The notes beneath the pieces are model-generated. The model was given only the letters and a program-made list of their open reading frames with translations, had not been told where the DNA came from and made no database searches. 6,235 nt of DNA from Synechococcales cyanobacterium PMM_0085 (GTDB lineage: Bacteria > Cyanobacteriota > Cyanobacteriia > Elainellales > Elainellaceae): assembly GCA_949127705.1 (NCBI GenBank), contig CASBQJ010000415.1, positions 1 to 6,235 on the forward strand, read 5' to 3'. A program made the position numbers and the translations under genes. Position 1 is the stretch's first letter; every line of letters starts with the position of its first letter. Of the stretch, positions 5,870 to 6,235 are shown piece by piece.

Positions 5870-5933
5870 GGGATGAAGGATGAAGAGGAAGAGGAAGAGG
5901 AAGGAGTACGGCAAAGCCGAACATCCCTCATCC
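5870..5933. repeat. imperfect inverted heptamer repeat with a nested hairpin, between rnr and ubiX
   Basis: GGATGAAGGATG (5871-5882) pairs with CATCCCTCATCC (5922-5933) at 11 of 12 positions. On the minus strand the left arm is the heptamer pair TCATCCT TCATCCC; the right arm is ACATCCC TCATCCT on the plus strand. The loop between holds a (GAAGAG)3GAAG purine tract (5882-5903) and a small perfect hairpin, CGGC-AAA-GCCG (5909-5919). In the rnr-ubiX transcript this would lie directly before the ubiX GTG start. Confidence 0.6.
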
Positions 5934-5935
5934 TC

Positions 5936-6235
5936 TTAATCATAGGCTTCGTCCGACTGTTGTTCATTATCCCCATTCAGTTCGGCCTCGGTTAAGGGCA
6001 GGTCGTCGTCGTCGTCAGTGGCTTCACTGCCACCGCCAACGGCCACCAGGTCAATTTGCTGACGGTAGTAATCGACGCTCTTAACTTGCACTTCGACGCG
6101 ATCGCCCAATCGATATTGTTTGCGGTTTTTGCGCCCCACTAGCTTTTGCTGACGCGAGCGATATTCGTACCAGTCGTCTTTGAGTGAACTGACATGCACC
6201 AGCCCTTCCACCAGCAGCTCTTCGATCTCGACAAA
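5936..6235 (-). CDS. rnr: RNase II/R-family exoribonuclease, C-terminal S1 domain (partial)
   Basis: The frame is open to the right edge (its first complete codon starts at 6235), so only the last 99 residues are seen and the GTG at 6211 is internal. The segment starts 'FVEIEELLVEGLVHVSSLKD' and continues through 'YRLGDRVEVQVKSVDYYRQQ' to 'IDLV', which is the C-terminal S1 RNA-binding domain of RNase R/VacB-type 3'-5' exoribonucleases. These enzymes degrade structured RNA processively; the catalytic RNB domain is outside the window. After the S1 fold comes an acidic, disordered tail of about 30 residues with five Asp in a row. It is the upstream gene of ubiX on the minus strand. Assignment to RNase II versus RNase R cannot be settled from this part, so the symbol is provisional. 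Confidence 0.85.
   Translation of the reverse strand, partial: FVEIEELLVEGLVHVSSLKDDWYEYRSRQQKLVGRKNRKQYRLGDRVEVQVKSVDYYRQQIDLVAVGGGSEATDDDDDLPLTEAELNGDNEQQSDEAYD

Overview
The window most likely comes from a cyanobacterium. The palindrome GCGATCGC (HIP1) occurs seven times in 6.2 kb, where about 0.1 copy would be expected by chance. The gene content agrees: stand-alone DUF1400 proteins, a membrane/pentapeptide-repeat protein, a triple-GAF histidine kinase, and an RNase R-type S1 domain next to UbiX. The species cannot be named from the sequence.

Layout. Positions 1-1249 (+) hold two tandem paralogous DUF1400-type proteins; the first is cut by the left edge and the second has a clear signal peptide. 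A possible terminator hairpin follows at 1271-1293. Positions 1439-1932 (+) hold a broken gene: an early in-frame stop, then a transmembrane segment in one frame, then pentapeptide repeats in another. Its end overlaps a DUF433 antitoxin / DUF5615 PIN-like toxin pair (1929-2529, +). The toxin stop codon lies inside the first box of a structure at 2524-2610 that has the layout of an integron attC recombination site. No integrase is visible. A soluble GAF-GAF-GAF histidine kinase starts 10 bases after this structure (2620-5157, +).

The right end is on the minus strand: the C-terminal S1 domain of an RNase II/R-family exoribonuclease (cut by the right edge), then ubiX (flavin prenyltransferase), convergent with the kinase. 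These two are probably co-transcribed. Degenerate TCATCCY heptamer repeats sit on both sides of ubiX and supply the last codons of its reading frame; around its start they form an imperfect inverted repeat.

The window shows no single pathway. The DUF1400 pair, the kinase and the rnr-ubiX pair look like resident genes. The pseudogene plus toxin-antitoxin block looks like an accessory segment, and the attC-like structure at its right end is the most notable signal here. There is no gene-free stretch longer than 300 bases; the longest is 1250-1438.
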